From: Methylotenera sp. RIFCSPLOWO2_02_FULL_45_14
GTDB lineage: Bacteria; Pseudomonadota; Gammaproteobacteria; Burkholderiales; Methylophilaceae
Length of the DNA: 64,000 nucleotides
Assembly (NCBI GenBank): GCA_001803395.1
Contig: MHBU01000027.1
Coordinates: 1-64,000, forward strand
Direction of reading: 5' to 3'
Shown here: positions 63,476-64,000 of the stretch, piece by piece
How the letters are laid out: each line of letters begins with the position of its first letter
How positions within the stretch are numbered: position 1 is the stretch's first letter
Notes under the pieces: generated by a model
Seen by the model: only the letters and a program-made list of their open reading frames with translations
Told to the model about the DNA's origin: nothing
The model's database searches: none
Position numbers and translations under genes: made by a program

Positions 63476-64000
63476 ATGAGCATTTTTAATAAATTCCCTT
63501 ACATCGTCGTTGAAGGCCCCATTGGCAGCGGAAAAACTACGCTCGCAAAAATGTTGGCGGATAAATTTCCAGTGGATTATTTATCTGAAAAAGCTGAGTC
63601 CAACCCGTTTTTACCGCGCTTTTATCAAGATGCGCAGCGCTATGGTTTACCGACACAGCTGTTCTTTTTATTTCAGCGTGCCAACCAAATTAAAGATATT
63701 AGTCAGCGCGACATGTTTGCCAAGCCAATTGTTGCGGACTTTTTTTTAGAAAAAGATCCGATATTTGCACGGCTGAATTTAGATGATGAAGAATATGCGT
63801 TGTATCATCAAATCTATCAACATTTACAGTTAAAGGCGCCCAAGCCTGATTTGGTCATTTACTTGCAAACGCCAATTGATGCATTGGCGGAGCGCGTTGA
63901 GGCGCGCAACGTAAGCTATGAACAAGATATTCCACGCGAATATTTAGAACGTTTAGCCAATGCTTATAGCGAGTTTTTTCATAACTACGATACTTCGCCA
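63476..64000 (+). CDS. Deoxynucleoside (deoxyadenosine/deoxyguanosine-type) kinase, 3' truncated
   Basis: Missed by the ORF track because it runs off the window. From ATG 63476 it reads MSIFNKFPYIVVEGPIGSGKTTLAKML and stays open for 175 codons. The P-loop is GPIGSGKTT, followed by EKAESNPFLPRFYQD, a dNK-family Glu region, and PDLVIYLQTPIDALAERVEARN with the Lid Arg. It follows folK by 12 bases, the same neighbourhood as in related betaproteobacteria (folK-dNK-panB). Deoxynucleoside preference is inferred. Confidence 0.88.
   Translation, partial: MSIFNKFPYIVVEGPIGSGKTTLAKMLADKFPVDYLSEKAESNPFLPRFYQDAQRYGLPTQLFFLFQRANQIKDISQRDMFAKPIVADFFLEKDPIFARLNLDDEEYALYHQIYQHLQLKAPKPDLVIYLQTPIDALAERVEARNVSYEQDIPREYLERLANAYSEFFHNYDTSP

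Overview
The window reads as a chromosomal segment of a betaproteobacterium, most likely a methylotroph of the family Methylophilaceae (Methylotenera-like). This is an inference from four things: protein sequence flavour, moderate-to-low GC, the betaproteobacterial gene order fur/bamE/dapB/carAB/greA/rlmE/ftsH/folP/glmM together with recN/nadK/hrcA/hemH and grpE/dnaK/dnaJ, and an edd-eda pair that would suit the KDPG variant of the ribulose monophosphate cycle. Almost all of it is coding. I found no tRNA, rRNA, CRISPR array, prophage or intact insertion sequence, and no gene-free stretch longer than about 300 bases.

Layout. 1-462: 5' part of prfB (minus) with a recognisable +1 programmed frameshift site. 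630-6876: a phosphate block holding arsC (minus), a DUF47 PhoU-like gene plus pit, then a Pho box, pstS, an intergenic terminator and pstC-pstA-pstB; phoU and phoBR are absent. 7008-8891: a GT4 glycosyltransferase and PAP2 phosphatase pair. 9028-13956: glmM, folP, ftsH, rlmE (minus). 14046-28279: housekeeping genes (yhbY, DUF4149, greA, carB, carA, DUF2238, an MgtA-type Mg2+ ATPase, dapB, bamE with a long tail, fur, recN, nadK). 28535-32601: a PbgA/YejM-like envelope protein, hrcA and hemH.

32765-55887 is a lipopolysaccharide/surface glycan island of about 23 kb between hemH and the grpE-dnaK-dnaJ locus. Its left arm (plus) makes ADP-heptose and adds it (hldD, gmhA, hldE, waaF, an acetyltransferase, a GT-C membrane glycosyltransferase). 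Its middle arm (minus) is a six-gene operon: HAD phosphatase, frameshifted GT2, TagB-like transferase, an HMGL-type aldolase fused to a MptE/GT42-like domain, a divergent KdsB-like CMP-sugar synthetase, and a GT2. The right arm (minus) carries edd-eda and then a Pseudomonas-like core-modification set (waaG, waaP, InaA-type kinase, methyltransferase, double-kinase protein, carbamoyltransferase), with waaC divergent.

56086-64000: grpE-dnaK-dnaJ behind a sigma32-type promoter, murI, a PduO-type cobalamin adenosyltransferase, pcnB, folK and a truncated deoxynucleoside kinase gene.

The most interesting candidate system is the middle operon of the island. Aldolase, phosphatase and CMP-transferase look like a parallel, non-Kdo route to a CMP-activated 2-keto sugar acid, and the fused C-terminal domain is a possible transferase. 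Other items worth checking are a short tandem repeat array abutting dnaJ, an 18-bp inverted-repeat element between grpE and dnaK, a REP doublet before waaF, a possible 23-residue ORF before hldD, and the long low-complexity tail on BamE.
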